Source: Kangsaoukella pontilimi
Lineage (GTDB): Bacteria > Pseudomonadota > Alphaproteobacteria > Rhodobacterales > Rhodobacteraceae
Direction: 5' to 3'
DNA length: 64,000 nt
Assembly (NCBI RefSeq): GCF_009830125.1
Contig: NZ_WUPT01000003.1
Location: forward strand, 248,001 to 312,000
The notes under the pieces were generated by a model, which saw only the letters and a list, made by a program, of their open reading frames with translations, did no database searches and was not told where the DNA came from. This document shows positions 52,557 through 61,764 of the stretch, piece by piece. Both the position numbers and the translations under genes were made by a program. Numbering within the stretch: position 1 is the first letter of the stretch; the number at the start of each line of letters is the position of its first letter.

Positions 52557-52733
52557 AAGGCGCCGCTTCAATGGGGCTGGAAAGCCGCCTGCACCCTCGC
52601 ATTGCTGATGCCAGGCCAGGGCCTTCGCCATCAACCTGCGGGACAGGTATTTGTCCGGCGCGGTTCCAAAGGCGGCTGTCCACGCCTCCCGTAGACTTTG
52701 CAGGTTTGGTTCATCCGTTTTGAAGTCCGTCAT
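52557..52733 (-). pseudogene. N-terminal fragment of a DUF2924-like phage-associated protein
   Basis: From the ATG at 52733 (GGGAGAG upstream) the protein reads LREAWTAAFGTAP, then SRRLMAKALAWHQQCEGAGG and APLKRRL. This matches the start of DUF2924 proteins, which are found in alphaproteobacterial prophages and islands. After about 59 residues the frame runs into antisense of the integrase fragment, so the C-terminal half is lost. Confidence 0.65.
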
Positions 52734-53376
52734 GTCGGCTCTCTCCCTTCTACTTTGCCGAAGGCGGCAGCGTCCGTTTGCTGCCGCTACTGGCGCAGCC
52801 CCGGACAGGCCGGGGCATAAGAATGGGTCAGGTCAGTGACGCTCTGTCAGCGCCGGAAGTCCACTCGGCTCGGCGACTAAATCAGAGGCGATCTCGGTGG
52901 GGGATGTGTGGAAGTCGGATGTCCGCTTAGCACGGAGAAAAGGACATCTCAGTAAATCGGTCAGATGTCTCCTTCGAGCACCAAGGAGCCGATTCCGGCT
53001 TCAGAAGCCAGGTCTGCATTCGGCCGAACAGCCGCCGTTGGACGACCGCGACGAGTCTGTCCAGTGAAGTATGGGGGCGATTGGGGCTCGATTTCAACTG
53101 CTTGCGCAGTTTCATGCGCAGTTCAAGTGAATGTTCCGATCGCTTGAAAATGCGCTCCGTCGTATGAATTTCTTTTTAGTTGGGAGACTTGTCCGATACC
53201 TCGTTTCGCAGCGCTTCGCGGAGTAAAGGAGCAAAAGTGAACATGGCTCCGAGCCCGCTAGGTGGTGCCTATGACAACGGTTTGATCTCCATGACCTGAA
53301 TAACTGCCGATAGCCATGAACTCTGTCTCAACCTCATGCGGAGACTCGGTCGATCGCGCGCTTCTGGAGTGTTGCG
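52734..53376. other. gene-poor, decayed stretch
   Basis: 643 bp between the DUF2924 fragment and the araC-like gene. Open frames are short and lack family features. The base composition is less GC-rich near 53120-53190. It probably represents remnants of the lost mobile element. Confidence 0.45.
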
Positions 53377-54348
53377 TCAGTCGCGTACGTCGTTGGCGGA
53401 CCACTTACGCATGCTGCCTGGTGCGATGGAATAGTGGCGTCGGAACGCGCGGCAGAAGGCAGCTTCGGATTGATAGCCCAGATCGTGCGCGATGCTCGCT
53501 TGTGCGTCTTTCGTGTTCAGCAGGCGGTCGCGTGCGATGCTAAGCCGCCAGTGCCTCACATAGGTCATCGGAGCAACACCCACCTGTGCCGTGAAACTGG
53601 CGGCAAACGCCGAGCGGGACATGCCAACAGCACGCGCCAGTCGGTTCATTGACCAGTCGGCACCCGGTTCTGCGTGGATCATCGCCATCGCACGGCCAAT
53701 CTGCGGGTCGCGCAGAGCGGCCAGCCATCCGCGCTGAGCGTCCGGCGAGTTCTCGAGCCAGAATCGAAGCGCTTGGATCACCAGGATGTCGGAGAGCCGG
53801 GTGATGACGGTTTCGCCGCCGGGGCGAAGTTGTGCCGCTTCTCGAGCCACAAGGCGCAGTGTGCTTTGCAGCCAGCTTCCCGCATCGTTGTCCCAGCTAT
53901 CTATATGGATCACCCGAGGCAGGTGACTTACAAGATTGTGCGCGGCCACATGGTCGAAGCGCACGCAGCCATACATCGTGCGTGTCATCTCGCCGCTTCC
54001 CCCGTGACGGAGCACTTCGAGCCGCTCGGAGACCTTCTCAACAGGAATATCGATCAGGGGAATGGCAGGGAAATCCGGATCGCTGCAGACGGTGTGCGGC
54101 GTGCCATGCGGCATGATCGCCAGGTCTCCCGGTGCCATGGGTATCGGTGCCTCTCCGTCGACCCCGAGAAAGCACCTGCCGTGTGTCACGGCGAGAAAGG
54201 CCAACTGGCCGTCCAGCCGCGGCACAGAAACGCTCCAGGGCGCCGTCAGTTCTCCGCGGTTGTAGAGCGTTCCCTCTAACCGCAAGAGATGCAGGCTTGC
54301 CCCGAGCGGATCGGCCCCGTCGGCCAGGGGCGGGCTTGGATAGGTCAT
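53377..54348 (-). CDS. AraC-family transcriptional regulator with cupin sensor domain
   Basis: 323 residues from the ATG at 54348. The N-terminal cupin region (about 10-180) has VSVPRLDGQLAFLAVTHGRCFL and PMAPGDLAIMPHGTPHTV, as in the cupin_6 group. The C-terminal double HTH (about 220-318) has WSMNRLARAVGMSRSAFAASF and ASIAHDLGYQSEAAFCRAFRR. It diverges from an NmrA-like oxidoreductase gene and probably controls it. The 140-bp gap contains a perfect dyad at 54405-54425. Confidence 0.9.
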   Translation of the reverse strand: MTYPSPPLADGADPLGASLHLLRLEGTLYNRGELTAPWSVSVPRLDGQLAFLAVTHGRCFLGVDGEAPIPMAPGDLAIMPHGTPHTVCSDPDFPAIPLIDIPVEKVSERLEVLRHGGSGEMTRTMYGCVRFDHVAAHNLVSHLPRVIHIDSWDNDAGSWLQSTLRLVAREAAQLRPGGETVITRLSDILVIQALRFWLENSPDAQRGWLAALRDPQIGRAMAMIHAEPGADWSMNRLARAVGMSRSAFAASFTAQVGVAPMTYVRHWRLSIARDRLLNTKDAQASIAHDLGYQSEAAFCRAFRRHYSIAPGSMRKWSANDVRD

Positions 54349-54404
54349 GCGCCTTTCTGTCTCCACACTGAAACCTGTGTCCACAAATTGGGACGAATGG
54401 CAAA

Positions 54405-54425
54405 ATATCATGGATCTTATGATAT
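54405..54425. promoter_or_regulatory. perfect dyad, candidate AraC-type operator
   Basis: ATATCAT at 54405-54411 and ATGATAT at 54419-54425 are exact complements separated by GGATCTT. It lies 57 bp upstream of the araC-like start and 63 bp upstream of the divergent oxidoreductase start, a suitable place for control of both. Confidence 0.5.
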
Positions 54426-54488
54426 AGAGCGTCCAGTTGTTGCGCCATACCTATCGTGCATCGTGACAACTTCGAAAGGACGTATCCC

Positions 54489-55316
54489 ATGCAAAAATCC
54501 CCAATCCTGGTGATCGGCGCCAGCGGCAAGACTGGCAGTCGTGTCGCCAACCTTCTTGAAGCCGCCGGCCACGAGGTGCGCCGCGCATCCCGCAGTTCGG
54601 CAACGCTGTTCGACTGGGAGCGCCCCGAAACCTGGTCCGATGCGCTGAAAGGCGCCTCGGCGGTCTATATCAACTACTATCCCGATCTCGCCTTTCCCGG
54701 AGTGCCCGAGAAGATCCGGATGCTGACCGAGACGGCCGTCGACGCCGGCGTGAAGAAGCTTGTCTTTCTGGCGGGCCGCGGCGAGCCGGTAGCGGAAGCC
54801 AGCGAGGACATCGTGCGTAAGTCCGGTTTGGACTACACCCTGGTGCGCGCCGCATGGTTCGCGCAGAATTTCTCGGAGGGCTTTTTGTACGATTCAGTTC
54901 GTGAGGGCGTTCTGGCCCTGCCAGCGGGCGACGTCAAAGAGCCTTTCGTCGATATCGACGACGTCGCGGAAGTCGTGGCCGCATCTCTGACCGATCCGCG
55001 CCATTCGCGGCAGGAATACGAGGTGACAGGCCCGCGGCTGCTGAGCTTCGCTGATGCCTCGGCGGAGTTGGCGCGAGTCGCAGGACGGTTCGTAACTTAT
55101 CACCCGATCAGTTTCGAACAGTTCCACGCGGCGCTCGTGGATCTCGAAGATCAGCTTCTGGCGGATGTCTTCACAGAGGTCTGTCGGCAGATCTTTGATG
55201 GGCGAAACGCACGGCTGGGCGATGGCGTCCAGCGGGCCTTGGGCCGCGAACCGCGCGATTTTGCGGACTTCTGCGATCGCGCCGCTGCTGAAGGAGTATG
55301 GTCAGCGGCCGCGTAG
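54489..55316 (+). CDS. NmrA-family NAD(P)-binding oxidoreductase
   Basis: 275 residues from the ATG at 54489. The Rossmann start is ILVIGASGKTGSRVANLLEA (GxxGxxG at about 10-16). The ATLFDWERPETW, VYINYYPDLAFPGV and KLVFLAGRGE segments and GLDYTLVRAAWFAQNFSEGFL follow the NmrA/quinone oxidoreductase-2 layout; there is no Tyr-x3-Lys catalytic pair. It may sense redox cofactors or reduce quinones. It is transcribed away from the AraC-type gene. Confidence 0.82.
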   Translation: MQKSPILVIGASGKTGSRVANLLEAAGHEVRRASRSSATLFDWERPETWSDALKGASAVYINYYPDLAFPGVPEKIRMLTETAVDAGVKKLVFLAGRGEPVAEASEDIVRKSGLDYTLVRAAWFAQNFSEGFLYDSVREGVLALPAGDVKEPFVDIDDVAEVVAASLTDPRHSRQEYEVTGPRLLSFADASAELARVAGRFVTYHPISFEQFHAALVDLEDQLLADVFTEVCRQIFDGRNARLGDGVQRALGREPRDFADFCDRAAAEGVWSAAA

Positions 55317-55450
55317 CCGTCCGGCCGGGTCTGGGGATCCTCAAGGCCACAGACCCGGCCACGCTCCTGGTTCTGCCAGTGCTGTTCCTGCGCACATTCC
55401 CTCGCGCTTCCGCCTGACCTTCAAACCTCATCCGCCAATAGCAGATCGAC

Positions 55451-56080
55451 ATGACCGTGGACATTTCCGTACTTCTGGCCTTCGTGTACTTCGCCTTCGT
55501 CGCCTCCATCACGCCGGGCCCAAACAACATGATGGTGATGGCCTCAGGTGCCGCGTTCGGCGTGCGGGCAACCCTGCCCCATATCTTCGGCATCGCCTTC
55601 GGCTTCGGGATCATGCTTTCGGGCTTGGTTCGCGGCTTGGGTGTGGTTCTCGACCGCCTGCCGATCGTGCTCGGCATACTGAAATGGGGTGGTGTCGCAT
55701 GGCTCGCATACACGGCCTGGCAACTGGCAAGACCCGCCCTGTCGCGATCTGCTTTCGGGAAAGCGGGAAGCACGAACGGCGCGGTCGCCCGTCCGTTGAC
55801 GCTGATCGAGGCCGCACTGTTCCAGTGGATCAACCCCAAGGCATGGACCATGGCCGTCGCAGTGACGGGAGCCTACGCGGACCTCGCCGAGGTGGCCTGG
55901 CAAAGGGCGGCAATCATGCTTTGCGCATTCTTTGTCATCGCGCCACTCTGCAACGGGACGTGGTTGCTTGCCGGCCGGGCGATCGGCACTCTTCTGTCCA
56001 GTGACGTTTGGGGGCGAGTAGCGGTTTCTGCCATGGCCGGTCTGATCTTGCTGAGCGCCACACTGATCGCTCTCGGTTAG
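55451..56080 (+). CDS. LysE/RhtB-family amino-acid exporter
   Basis: 209 residues, about six membrane helices. The family signature FVASITPGPNNMMVMASGAAFG (about 15-36) is clear, as is PLTLIEAALFQWINPKAWTMAV (conserved NPKAW). It would export an amino acid or similar metabolite from the cytoplasm. It stands 134 bp after the NmrA-like gene on the same strand. Confidence 0.9.
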   Translation: MTVDISVLLAFVYFAFVASITPGPNNMMVMASGAAFGVRATLPHIFGIAFGFGIMLSGLVRGLGVVLDRLPIVLGILKWGGVAWLAYTAWQLARPALSRSAFGKAGSTNGAVARPLTLIEAALFQWINPKAWTMAVAVTGAYADLAEVAWQRAAIMLCAFFVIAPLCNGTWLLAGRAIGTLLSSDVWGRVAVSAMAGLILLSATLIALG

Positions 56081-56362
56081 AAATCGGGATCGATCGCTGC
56101 GGTCCTGTTTCGCACTTTTCCCCGCTGCATACGAGCGACTCCCGAAAGATGATACCGACCTGCGCCAAGGGCACACTCGGAGCGCAAGGACGCTTCGAGC
56201 GACGTCGTGATCCGCGATCTAGATTTGTGCGACCAATCAGTATGGCAGCGGCATCGCCGGCACAGTAGGTCCGGGTAGACGGACAAGCCGGACCTTGTTC
56301 TCTTTGCGAAAAGGTCCGGCCCTGATGCCTGAGGGGTGTTTAGCCCACGGGAAGACGCTTCT
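56081..56362. other. intergenic stretch after the LysE gene
   Basis: 282 bp with no frame of interest and no strong hairpin seen. Confidence 0.4.
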
Positions 56363-56720
56363 CTAGTTTCCTAGCGGGACCACAGCCAATTCGAATGGCT
56401 CAACTGGCGAAGGATCCATCCCGAAGAACCGACCGAGTTGCCCTTGCACCACAAAAGCCTTGTCGCCGTTGGCGGCAACAGTGGTAGGGGTCTGGAAACC
56501 AGTGGCGACAGGCTCGATGATCCCGGAGCTCATGTCTTGCGAGACCCTTATCAACGAAAGCGTATTGCTTTGTCCTTCGACGACCAGCAGATCGCCATTA
56601 CCAAGAGCTTCGATCCCATCCGGTCCGGCGATTGGCCTGTCGAGCGAGATCGGGACCGCCTCCGGACTATCGGAGTCAGTTTGAATGGCAAACAGCGCAC
56701 CAGTCGAATATCCGGCCTCC
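56363..56720 (-). pseudogene. C-terminal fragment of a beta-propeller (SMP-30/NHL-like) protein
   Basis: Read on the minus strand from about 56720 the frame gives YSTGALFAIQTDS, then DRPIAGPDGIEALGNGDLLV and VATGFQTPTTVAANGDKAF, ending at a TAG at 56363. These are repeated propeller blades of the SMP-30/gluconolactonase type. There is no start; the 5' part is replaced by a fragment of a different gene in another frame. Confidence 0.65.
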
Positions 56721-56850
56721 GATCTGCGCGTCGGCCTCGATCAGCTGAACATCCGCCCCCGCTTTCTGTAGTAAGAATGCAGCTGTAAGGCCTGACAGTC
56801 CGGCACCGATGACGACTACGTCCAAAACGTCATCCCGAGATATCTGAAGG
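56720..56850 (-). pseudogene. N-terminal fragment of an FAD-dependent amine oxidase-like protein
   Basis: On the minus strand the frame reads DVVVIGAGLSGLTAAFLLQK followed by GADVQLIEADAQIGGRI, the dinucleotide-binding GxGxxG motif and the RIGGR motif of monoamine oxidase-like flavoproteins. About 45 residues remain; the frame then hits a stop, and the DNA continues with the propeller fragment. Confidence 0.65.
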
Positions 56851-57256
56851 CGCCAGAGGGCGCTCCTTCGCGTCGAGGTGAACTACCTGTGCTTCCCGGG
56901 CAATTTGTGAACGGTGTCCAGAGCTACGAGAGTCGGCTTAAGTGTCTTCGTCTGAATAGCGGAACGAAAGTTTGCCAAAGCGTTTGCAGCTATCAAAGCG
57001 GAAGCCAGCTCGACTTTACATACCGGCCCTTATCGTAGCCTAGTGACGGTCGAAATCGGACCTGAATTGCTCCTGTCGAAGTCGTTGGCTATGCATATGC
57101 TGGGGCCGGTGTTTGGAAGTCATACGCTTCTAATCGGGACAAGAAATCTGGAGTGATCGGTTTCCATCACCCATCAAAGAACGGCGAGGCTTGCTTCCAT
57201 CATCTGGGTGCGAAAGATGGGTAACCGGAATTGGCCGATGGAGAAGCAGTGGAGCC
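56851..57256. other. intergenic region upstream of the alpha/beta hydrolase gene
   Basis: 406 bp with no recognisable gene. It is less GC-rich than coding parts and should include the hydrolase promoter. Confidence 0.4.
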
Positions 57257-58111
57257 ATGGCTGGCTATGATATCACCCTTGTCTCGATCGAAACGGACTC
57301 GCATCCATTGGATGGCCTCTTCTATAGGCCTCGAGCGGAGCCCCTGGCGCAAGCCATGATCCTTCATGGTAACTGCATGAATTTCTATACCGGTGCACCG
57401 AAGTTTCTGCCACCGGTACTGGCAGAACTTGGTATCGCCACGCTTGCCTTCAATCGGCGTGGCCACGACGTCATTGCAACGCTGAACAGCCGCGAGTCTA
57501 CAGGCGGAGCGTTTCAGCGCATCGAGGAAGCCATCTCGGACTCTGTCTACGCCGAGGCGTGGCTACGTGGTCGGATGGATGCGGCGCCCATCGTGATCGG
57601 TCATTCGAACGGTGGAATGCTCGCGGCGCGCCATGCGGCTGAACGCGACGACATTCCGGCGCTGGTCCTGCTGTCCGCGCATCAGGGTGGAACGGGCATG
57701 GTGCCTTTCGCGAGCGCAAATGGCCTGTTGGCGCAAGATCGTCTGCCGGAGTTCGAGGAGCTGGCCCGTGAAGCCGTCGCGGCCGGGCGCGGCGCTGACC
57801 TGATGCTCTTGCCCGGCTGGTGGTACGCGATAACCGCGGAGAGCCTGGTGGACAACCTTGACCGTCTACCGGCGACAATGGAGCTTGCGCCGGAGATTTC
57901 CTGCCCGACGCTCTTCATCGCGGGCGATCAGGAGCCGCCCGAGATGTACCCGGCAGCGGCCTTTGTCGAGAAGATCGCAGGGCCTGGTACGGCGCGGATC
58001 GTTCCGGATTGCGATCACTTCTACACCGGGCGCTTCGACGCAGTCTCCGCGGAAGTGTCGGACTGGCTGTGCGCAACACTTCCGGGTCTCGGGACGCCGC
58101 CGTCTGTCTGA
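57257..58111 (+). CDS. alpha/beta hydrolase
   Basis: 284 residues from the ATG at 57257 (GGAG upstream). The alpha/beta-hydrolase order is visible: oxyanion region AMILHGNCMNFYTG (about 36-49), nucleophile elbow VIGHSNGGMLAARH (Ser near residue 117), acid in LFIAGDQEPPE and His in PDCDHFYTG. It may be an esterase or amidase; the substrate is unknown. It is transcribed toward the catabolic cluster, with only 1 bp to the convergent aldehyde dehydrogenase stop. Confidence 0.85.
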   Translation: MAGYDITLVSIETDSHPLDGLFYRPRAEPLAQAMILHGNCMNFYTGAPKFLPPVLAELGIATLAFNRRGHDVIATLNSRESTGGAFQRIEEAISDSVYAEAWLRGRMDAAPIVIGHSNGGMLAARHAAERDDIPALVLLSAHQGGTGMVPFASANGLLAQDRLPEFEELAREAVAAGRGADLMLLPGWWYAITAESLVDNLDRLPATMELAPEISCPTLFIAGDQEPPEMYPAAAFVEKIAGPGTARIVPDCDHFYTGRFDAVSAEVSDWLCATLPGLGTPPSV

Positions 58112-58112
58112 C

Positions 58113-59639
58113 CTAGCTGTAGCGCTTGTCGCTCGAATCCTCGAACCAGTCGAAACGGTCGTCGGACAGGTTCACGACGACACTTTGCAGCTTCGTGTAG
58201 CCCTCATAGCAGACGATGCCATTTTCCTTACCGATCCCACTGGCCTTGAAGCCGCCCCATGGTGACGAGGGGTCGATCCGGTGGTGATCATTGATCCAGA
58301 CGATTCCGGCCTCGATCGATTGCGACACGCGGTGCGCGCGGGTGATGTCTTTGGTCCAGATGCTGGCGGCCAGTCCGAACTCGGTACCGTTCGCCAGCGC
58401 GATAGCCTCTTCTTCTGTATCGAAGCCAAGCACGCAGACAACCGGACCGAAGATTTCTTCCTGCGCGATGCGCATGTCGTTGGTGACGTCGGTAAATACG
58501 GTGGGTGCGTGATAATATCCGGTGTCGTAGATCCCGCCCGTCAGCCGTTCACCGCCTGCGGCAAGGGTCGCGCCCTCGTTCTTGCCGATCTCGACGTATT
58601 TCATCGTCACATCGAGCTGGCGCTTTGAGACCATCGGACCGATTTGCGTCTCGAATTGCGTAGGATCGCCGACGACCAGCGACTGGGTCCGCTCAACGAG
58701 CATGTCCACCACCTTCTCGCGCACGGTATTCTGCACAAGGAGACGCGCGCCCTGTACACAGGTCTGCCCGGCGGCGATGAACGAAGCGAACAGGGTTGCG
58801 GCCGCTGCGCTGCTGTCGAGCACGTCGTCGAAGACAATCACCGGGGCCTTGCCGCCCAACTCGCCCGCGAACTGCGTCAACCGCTCGCCGGCCAATGCGG
58901 CCACCCGCCGTCCGGTCTCCGTGCCGCCAGTGAGGTCGAGCTTCGCGATCCCCTCATGAGTGCTGAGCGCGGCCCCCGCGATGGGTCCCATCCCCGTCAC
59001 CATGTTGCAGACGCCGGGCGGAAGACCTGCTTCCTCCATCAGCGCGGCGAGCATCATCGGCGTAATCGGCGCAACCTCGCTTGGCTTGACGACGACCGCG
59101 TTTCCGGCGGCGAGCGCGGGCGCCAGTTTCTTCGTCAGGATGAGCAGCGGATGGTTCCAAGGCGTCACCAGACCAACGACGCCAAGTGGCATCCGGCGGG
59201 AATAGTTCAGGTAGGGGCCGCCGAACGGATGCACGTTCGATTCATGCGTGCGCGCGACCGCTGCGAAATACGTGTACCACTCCGGCAGGCGCGCAAGTTG
59301 GGCGCGCATCTCGCGGATGGGCCTTCCGGTCTGCGCGACCTCGACTGCGATGAAGTCATCAAGCCGCTCGGTCAGTAGGGCAGCGATCCGGTTCAGGATG
59401 TCCGCACGTTCGGCACCGCTATTGGCGCCCCAGGGTTTCGACGCGGCGTGCGCCGCCTTCACTGCGGCGTCGACGTCTGACGCGTCGCCTTCAGCCATTT
59501 CGCAGATCGCTTCACCCGTCGCCGGGTTTTCGACGACAAAGCGTGCGCCGCCGGTGGCGTCGCGGGGCTCTCCGCCGATGTGAAGCGGAAAGTAGTCGGG
59601 AATGCTCAACTGGTTTATCTGGGTCGCAGTGTCCGGCAT
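58113..59639 (-). CDS. aldehyde dehydrogenase (NAD(P)+)
   Basis: 508 residues, a normal length. NAD-binding segments TPWNHPLLILTKKLAPALAA and KPSEVAPIT, the catalytic Glu in TQFAGELGGKAPVIVF and the catalytic Cys in AAGQTCVQGARLLV (near residue 300), then EEIFGPVVCVLGF, are all present. It oxidises an aldehyde to the acid in the cytoplasm. Last gene of the minus-strand catabolic cluster, 38 bp after the amidohydrolase gene. Confidence 0.95.
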   Translation of the reverse strand: MPDTATQINQLSIPDYFPLHIGGEPRDATGGARFVVENPATGEAICEMAEGDASDVDAAVKAAHAASKPWGANSGAERADILNRIAALLTERLDDFIAVEVAQTGRPIREMRAQLARLPEWYTYFAAVARTHESNVHPFGGPYLNYSRRMPLGVVGLVTPWNHPLLILTKKLAPALAAGNAVVVKPSEVAPITPMMLAALMEEAGLPPGVCNMVTGMGPIAGAALSTHEGIAKLDLTGGTETGRRVAALAGERLTQFAGELGGKAPVIVFDDVLDSSAAAATLFASFIAAGQTCVQGARLLVQNTVREKVVDMLVERTQSLVVGDPTQFETQIGPMVSKRQLDVTMKYVEIGKNEGATLAAGGERLTGGIYDTGYYHAPTVFTDVTNDMRIAQEEIFGPVVCVLGFDTEEEAIALANGTEFGLAASIWTKDITRAHRVSQSIEAGIVWINDHHRIDPSSPWGGFKASGIGKENGIVCYEGYTKLQSVVVNLSDDRFDWFEDSSDKRYS

Positions 59640-59677
59640 GTGTCGAACCTCATTTCATTGAGTGGTCAGTGACGTTG

Positions 59678-60664
59678 TCACAGCCCGAAGAAGGCGGCTG
59701 CGGTGCCATGGGTGATCGCATCGCGCTCCGTTGCGGTTAGATCATCGCACTCGTTCACGATCGCCATCGGATCGGTGTCGCCCATGTCGAACGGGTAGTC
59801 GCTGCCCAACATGATGCGATCGGCGCCGACGGTGCTGACGAGGTGGCGCAGATGATCGGAGCGGTAGACGCAGGTGTCGTACCAAATGCGCTTGAGATAG
59901 GCCGAAGGCGGCTCGGGGATGAGTGCGTTGACCTCCGGGCGCACCTTCCAAGCGTGATCGAAGCGCCCGATGTAGAAGGGCGCGAAACCGCCACCATGGG
60001 CGATATAGACTTTGAGTTTCGGGAAACGATCAAGCACGCCCCCCATCACCAGATGGTTGAACGCGATCAGCTCCTCGAGCGGCTGCGCCACTGAATTGAC
60101 CATGAAGAACGGTGTCAGTCGTTCACCATGCGAAAAGCCGAGCGGGTGAATCATCAGCCCCACGCCGATTTCTTCGAGCTTTTTGTAGATCGGGTCGAGG
60201 CTATGGTCCGAAAGCTCGCGTTCCATCACGCGGCTGTCGATCTGGAACGCTCTCAATCCCAACTCGCGCGTGGCGCGCTCGATTTCGGTCAGAGACGCAG
60301 CCGTGTCGGTCATCGGAAGCGTGCCGAGGCCCACGAAAACGTCCGGCGCTTCCGCGACTAGCGCCGCGACATGGTCGTTCTGCATGACTGATATCTCGGC
60401 CAGAAGAGATGGCTCGGCCCAATAATGCTGCTGGCCGGGCGCTGGGGCGATGACCTGCCGGTCGACACCCATCGCTTTCATGTCGCTCAGCCGCTGGTCG
60501 AGTCTCGTGAACTTGGCGAAAAGCTCGGGCTTCTGCTCCGCGTCGCGCGCCTTGCTCTCGGGCGACATGTCCCGCTGGTAAGGCACGCTGTCGGGCTCGA
60601 TGCTGTCGGCAACCCGGTCATTCACCGCCGGGCAGAGCGTATGGGTGTGCGCGTCGATGATCAC
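59678..60664 (-). CDS. amidohydrolase family protein (ACMSD-like, COG2159 type)
   Basis: 328 residues. The N-terminal metal-binding HxH is in IIDAHTHTLCP (residues 5-7 region), the middle His in LMIHPLGFSHGERL, the barrel His in KVYIAHGGGFAPFYIGRFDH, and the Asp in MLGSDYPFDMGD. This is the set for the ACMSD/decarboxylase-hydrolase branch with one metal. It may decarboxylate or hydrolyse a ring-derived carboxylate. Overlaps the start of the OsmC gene's 3' end by 4 nt. Confidence 0.88.
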   Translation of the reverse strand: MIIDAHTHTLCPAVNDRVADSIEPDSVPYQRDMSPESKARDAEQKPELFAKFTRLDQRLSDMKAMGVDRQVIAPAPGQQHYWAEPSLLAEISVMQNDHVAALVAEAPDVFVGLGTLPMTDTAASLTEIERATRELGLRAFQIDSRVMERELSDHSLDPIYKKLEEIGVGLMIHPLGFSHGERLTPFFMVNSVAQPLEELIAFNHLVMGGVLDRFPKLKVYIAHGGGFAPFYIGRFDHAWKVRPEVNALIPEPPSAYLKRIWYDTCVYRSDHLRHLVSTVGADRIMLGSDYPFDMGDTDPMAIVNECDDLTATERDAITHGTAAAFFGL

Positions 60665-61131
60665 GCCGCCGCTCCTTCCTCGAAGGTCCAGTTCTGGATG
60701 ATCTGGGTTCCGGCCTGACGCAGGATCACCGACATCGGGCAGCGTTGCTCCAGCTCTTCCTTGAAATCTTCCAGCGTGGCCGGGTCCATGTCGGTCTGGG
60801 CCGTGATGTCCAGTTCGATAGTGGGGAAGGGGACCGGAACGTCAGCCTCCTTGTCGATGCCGCGATGGTCGAGCATCCCGAGACAGGTCATTTCCTTGAA
60901 GGTCAGCGAAACGCCGCGCTCATACGCGATGCGTGCTGCGATCACATGGGTGCAGCTCATGAACGCGCCCAGCATCGTCTCAAGCGGGGTCGGCCCGACA
61001 TCGGTGCCGTGTCGAAAGGGCGGCTCGTCGATCACGAAGGAATGCCCGCGTGTGCGCACTTCTGTCAGGCTCATTGTGGGGCAGTGGGCTTCAAGTCGAA
61101 CCTTGATGAGCGGCTTCATTTTTACGGACAT
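60661..61131 (-). CDS. OsmC family protein
   Basis: 156 residues from the ATG at 61131. The OsmC fold is shown by RGHSFVIDEPPFRHGTDVGPTPLETMLGA and the reactive Cys in AFMSCTHVIAARIAYERG; a second Cys lies in LEQRCPMSVI. OsmC proteins reduce organic peroxides or act as redox-active chaperones. Within a catabolic operon it might protect from, or act on, a reactive intermediate. It overlaps the aldolase gene's end by 10 nt. Confidence 0.87.
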   Translation of the reverse strand: MSVKMKPLIKVRLEAHCPTMSLTEVRTRGHSFVIDEPPFRHGTDVGPTPLETMLGAFMSCTHVIAARIAYERGVSLTFKEMTCLGMLDHRGIDKEADVPVPFPTIELDITAQTDMDPATLEDFKEELEQRCPMSVILRQAGTQIIQNWTFEEGAAA

Positions 61132-61763
61132 TGGGTACTTTCCATCTTGGGTAGAGCCTTGATCGGCAGGTAGTGCAGCTGAGCGCCCTTGCCGATCCAA
61201 TAAGATCGGGCCGCATCCGACAGCGTCGGAAGCCCGAAAGCGCGACCGGCCGCAGCAAGGGTCGCGGCGACGGTCTCGATAGCGCTTTGCACCCGCTCGT
61301 GATCCGGCTGACCGGGATATCCCATCGCTTCAGACAAGTCGTTCGGTCCGATGAGAAAGGCATCGACACCCTCGACCTGCATGAGGTCCGACAAGGCGTC
61401 CACGGCTTCGACGGTTTCGATCTGGGCGATGACGCAGAGTGCTGAGGGGCGCAGCATCCCGACGAGCCATGTGAGCTGCTCCGCCGAGACGATCTGGGGA
61501 AGAACGATACCGTCAGGGACCAGTTCGGCACAGGACGTGATTTCACCTTCCGACAGACCGTCCGTGCGGATGATGGCGGCGAGGTTCCGGTCCTTTGCGG
61601 CCTTCACCGCTATTCGTGCATCGCCCAGTGAAAGGCCGGTGCCTTCCCGATCGATGAAGATTGCACCGACCTCGCCAAGATGTTCGGGGAGCGTCTCCCT
61701 GCCCGGGTTGAGCATCAGCAGACGGCCGCCTTCCACGAGATATGTGCTGAGGGCCGCGCGCAC
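61122..61763 (-). CDS. HpcH/HpaI-type aldolase/citrate lyase family protein
   Basis: 213 residues, shorter than the usual 250. Family marks: GAIFIDREGTGLSLGDAR, ALCVIAQIETVEAVDALSDLM (metal-binding Glu in IET), DAFLIGPNDLSEAMGYPG (metal-binding Asp in GPNDLS). These class II aldolases split a 2-keto-4-hydroxy acid into pyruvate and an aldehyde, which the downstream aldehyde dehydrogenase could oxidise. One base separates it from the cysteine hydrolase gene. Confidence 0.85.
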   Translation of the reverse strand: MRAALSTYLVEGGRLLMLNPGRETLPEHLGEVGAIFIDREGTGLSLGDARIAVKAAKDRNLAAIIRTDGLSEGEITSCAELVPDGIVLPQIVSAEQLTWLVGMLRPSALCVIAQIETVEAVDALSDLMQVEGVDAFLIGPNDLSEAMGYPGQPDHERVQSAIETVAATLAAAGRAFGLPTLSDAARSYWIGKGAQLHYLPIKALPKMESTQCP

Positions 61764-61764
61764 C

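Noticed and set aside
51989-52723. Complete integrase gene of 244 residues
   Set aside because: The last 55 residues are the antisense translation of a DUF2924-like fragment, and the catalytic R-H-R-Y domain is missing.
53316-53543. Small open frames around 52900-53550
   Set aside because: No ribosome sites, no family features, and partly antisense to the araC-like gene.
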